Of a stretch of DNA of 7,648 bases, positions 7,023 through 7,648 are shown piece by piece. Source of the DNA: Candidatus Zhuqueibacterota bacterium (GTDB lineage: Bacteria; Zhuqueibacterota; Zhuqueibacteria; Thermofontimicrobiales; Thiofontviventaceae); assembly GCA_014729735.1 (NCBI GenBank), contig WJJN01000257.1, forward strand, positions 1-7,648. The letters are read 5' to 3'. The position numbers were made by a program, and so were the translations under genes. Each line of letters starts with the position of its first letter. Within the stretch, counting starts at the first letter, position 1. The notes under the pieces were generated by a model, which worked only from the letters and a program-made list of their open reading frames with translations, did no database searches and had not been told where the DNA came from.

Positions 7023-7648
7023 ATGAAGAGAATCTCATATTTCTGGATATTTTGCTTTTCATTGACAATTCTATTATCATGTCATAAAAAAAATCAGGAG
7101 GAGAAATTGCGGATTGCCTGTATTGGTGACAGTATCACGTATGGTGCCTACATTTGGAACCGTGGCAAATATTCCTATCCTGCACGGTTAAACCAGTCGC
7201 TGGGCGATAACTGGGATGTTGAAAATTTCGGTGTAAACGGTGCAACATTGCTAAAAAAGGGAGACAAGACGTATTGGGATCAGCGCGAGTTTCATGCAGC
7301 GATTGAATTCAAGCCGCATGTAGTGTTGATCATGCTGGGAACAAATGATACAAAAGCACATAACTGGCTTCACAAAAGGGAGTTTGTTCTGGACTATAAA
7401 GACCTCATCTCATGTTTTGCAGAGCTTACTCCGGCTCCGATAATTTACATCTGCTATCCGATTCCCATTTATTCGTCCGACGAAACCGGATTGGAATCGG
7501 AGATGCTTCCGATGATCGATAAAATTGCCAGCGAGTCGGATGTACGTCTGATCGATCTTTATTCTGTTCTCAATGGGAAAGAGGATCATTACCGGGATGG
7601 TGTGCATCCGAATAAAAAAGGTACTGCCTTGATTGCAGGAAAGATTTA
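7023..7648 (+). CDS. SGNH/GDSL-family hydrolase lipoprotein (3' end outside the window)
   Basis: Open from ATG 7023 to the window edge with no stop: 208 codons plus two bases. Predicted SGNH-fold ester hydrolase (lysophospholipase L1/acyl-esterase type). All four family blocks are visible: IGDSITYG with nucleophile Ser37, FGVNGAT with oxyanion Gly73, GTND with Gly106 and Asn108, and DGVHPN with Asp192 and His195 completing the triad. The N-terminus (MKR, hydrophobic stretch, LLSC) is a lipoprotein signal peptide with Cys20 as the lipidated residue, so the enzyme should be membrane-anchored in the envelope. Only the last part of the protein is missing, since these domains usually end 10-30 residues after the His block. 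The true substrate (acyl ester, carbohydrate acetyl group or phospholipid) cannot be told. There is no Shine-Dalgarno sequence before ATG 7023, but a strong one precedes an internal TTG at 7107. It lies after a terminator and a candidate promoter, so it is probably the first gene of a new unit. Confidence 0.92.
   Translation, partial: MKRISYFWIFCFSLTILLSCHKKNQEEKLRIACIGDSITYGAYIWNRGKYSYPARLNQSLGDNWDVENFGVNGATLLKKGDKTYWDQREFHAAIEFKPHVVLIMLGTNDTKAHNWLHKREFVLDYKDLISCFAELTPAPIIYICYPIPIYSSDETGLESEMLPMIDKIASESDVRLIDLYSVLNGKEDHYRDGVHPNKKGTALIAGKI
7096..7109 (+). promoter_or_regulatory. Internal Shine-Dalgarno and TTG: possible second start of the SGNH hydrolase
   Basis: AGGAGG (7096-7101) lies 5 nt before an in-frame TTG (7107-7109, codon 29), the same spacing as at the other starts in this window. 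Starting there would give a product without the lipoprotein signal, beginning just before the catalytic GDS block. The sequence also simply encodes Gln-Glu-Glu in the linker after the lipobox, so chance is possible. The intact lipobox makes the upstream ATG the preferred start. Confidence 0.3.

Overview
All five recognisable genes lie on the + strand. They are a complete glutaminyl-tRNA synthetase, an exported M1-family metallopeptidase, a six-helix membrane protein of unknown function, an exported beta-barrel/coiled-coil/TPR protein, and the first 208 codons of an SGNH (GDSL) hydrolase lipoprotein that runs off the right edge. No RNA gene, CRISPR array, insertion sequence or phage gene was seen.

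The organism is a Gram-negative (diderm) bacterium: there is a probable outer-membrane barrel, a CpoB-like periplasmic TPR module and a lipoprotein. Two signal peptides end in the same LSAQ cleavage signature, bacterial GlnRS is present, and base composition is moderate. This fits the FCB assemblage. The clear Shine-Dalgarno sequences, about 5 nt before four of the five starts, argue against typical Bacteroidota and make a Calditrichota/KSB1-like lineage plausible. That placement is inference only.

Layout: 1-96 holds a good sigma70-type promoter and the ribosome binding site of glnS. 97-1854 is glnS, closed by a strong intrinsic terminator (1865-1899). 1900-2113 is a leader region with only a doubtful 57-codon ORF. 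2114-4186 (M1 peptidase) and 4220-5116 (membrane protein) are 33 nt apart and probably form one transcript. 5117-5354 is AT-rich and non-coding, with a short open stretch lacking a start codon and a weak candidate promoter. 5355-6839 encodes the barrel-TPR protein, followed by a second strong terminator (6879-6909). 6953-6981 is a candidate promoter for the SGNH lipoprotein gene, 7023 to the window end.

The genes do not form one evident pathway. glnS is an independent housekeeping unit. The other four are all envelope or secreted functions: peptide breakdown, an inner-membrane protein, an envelope scaffold and an ester hydrolase. The most unusual item is the protein at 5355-6839, which appears to join an outer-membrane-type barrel to a coiled-coil plus TPR module resembling CpoB/YbgF. 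I see no convincing wholly new multi-gene system in this window.
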